From: Deltaproteobacteria bacterium
GTDB taxonomy: Bacteria > Myxococcota_A > UBA796
Direction of reading: 5' to 3'
Assembly (NCBI GenBank): GCA_002707085.1
Contig: PALY01000016.1
Coordinates: 87,457 to 93,376, forward strand
DNA: 5,920 nt
Part shown: positions 5,691 to 5,920 of the stretch, in pieces
How positions within the stretch are numbered: position 1 is the stretch's first letter
How the letters are laid out: the number at the start of each line of letters is the position of its first letter
Position numbers and translations under genes: made by a program
Notes under the pieces: generated by a model
Seen by the model: only the letters and a program-made list of their open reading frames with translations
Databases searched by the model: none
What the model was told of the DNA's origin: nothing

Positions 5691-5920
5691 TTGCGCCTCA
5701 CCGAAATTTCGTTCAATGGGTGGAGAAATCTCGCTCAAATGAATGTTGAGTGTGATGCTCCTCTGGTTGTTGTTCATGGAGACAATGGCCAAGGAAAATC
5801 CAATTTACTTGAAGCTGTTCATGTTTTGGGTACATTGAAAAGTTTTCGCGAGTCTCGTCCCAGGCGATGGATTCAACATGGGGCAGAACTGGCTCAAGTG
5901 GGAGCCAAAGTACGAACTCC
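5691..5920 (+). CDS. recF: DNA replication and repair protein RecF, N-terminal part
   Basis: The first 76 codons are present; the gene runs off the right edge. RecF is an SMC-like ABC ATPase that acts with RecO and RecR to load RecA at single-strand gaps. Visible are the opening LRLTEISFNGWRNL, matching the RecF pattern of a short strand followed by FRN (here WRN, 11-13), and Walker A GDNGQGKS (30-37) followed by NLLEAVHVLG and the family SFRESRPRRWI segment. The start is TTG 5691: an in-frame stop at 5667 and the absence of any ATG or GTG in between leave no other choice, and the next ATG (5739) falls after the WRN motif. It begins one base after the dnaN stop, with only a weak GGA (5683-5685) ahead, so translation probably depends on coupling to dnaN. 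Confidence 0.95.
   Translation, partial: MRLTEISFNGWRNLAQMNVECDAPLVVVHGDNGQGKSNLLEAVHVLGTLKSFRESRPRRWIQHGAELAQVGAKVRT

Noticed and set aside
5565..5792. 75-codon minus-strand frame over the dnaN end and recF start
   Set aside because: It is antisense to two clearly recognised proteins and has no domain or convincing start.

Overview
The window is a bacterial chromosome-origin locus, with two gene blocks diverging from a non-coding stretch of about 500 bases. The gene order is yidC-yidD-rnpA-rpmH on the minus strand and dnaA-dnaN-recF on the plus strand. This order is an ancient, widely conserved neighbourhood around oriC. No new multi-gene system is visible. The noteworthy content lies in the two intergenic gaps and in some residue-level oddities.

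Minus-strand block (2454 down to 1): rpmH (ribosomal protein L34), rnpA (RNase P protein), yidD and yidC (membrane insertase, cut by the left window edge) are packed with gaps of 9 and 2 nt and then an 11-nt overlap. Each start has a recognisable Shine-Dalgarno sequence, so the block reads as one operon linking translation, tRNA maturation and membrane-protein insertion. rpmH is preceded by a leader with competing hairpins.

Origin region: the rpmH-dnaA gap (2455-2953) holds a parS-like 14-bp palindrome, three short AGGT/ACCT palindromes, an AT-rich tract and imperfect DnaA boxes. The dnaA-dnaN gap (4316-4570) holds the only perfect DnaA box seen in the two gaps. It also has a tandem pair of one-mismatch boxes followed by a GGGCCC block and a CTACTACTG tract that resembles a DnaA-trio. 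Boxes on both sides of dnaA suggest a bipartite origin, with the dnaA-dnaN gap the better candidate for initial unwinding.

Plus-strand block: dnaA (initiator), dnaN (sliding clamp) and recF (gap-repair ATPase, cut by the right edge). recF starts with TTG one base after the dnaN stop, so translational coupling is likely.

Organism: YidC has the N-terminal anchor and large periplasmic domain typical of Gram-negative (diderm) bacteria. Composition looks moderate by eye (somewhat below or near 50% GC), and non-ATG starts are frequent (yidC GTG, rnpA GTG, dnaA TTG or GTG, recF TTG). A proteobacterial or deltaproteobacteria/Myxococcota-like lineage is plausible, but the window does not fix the taxon.
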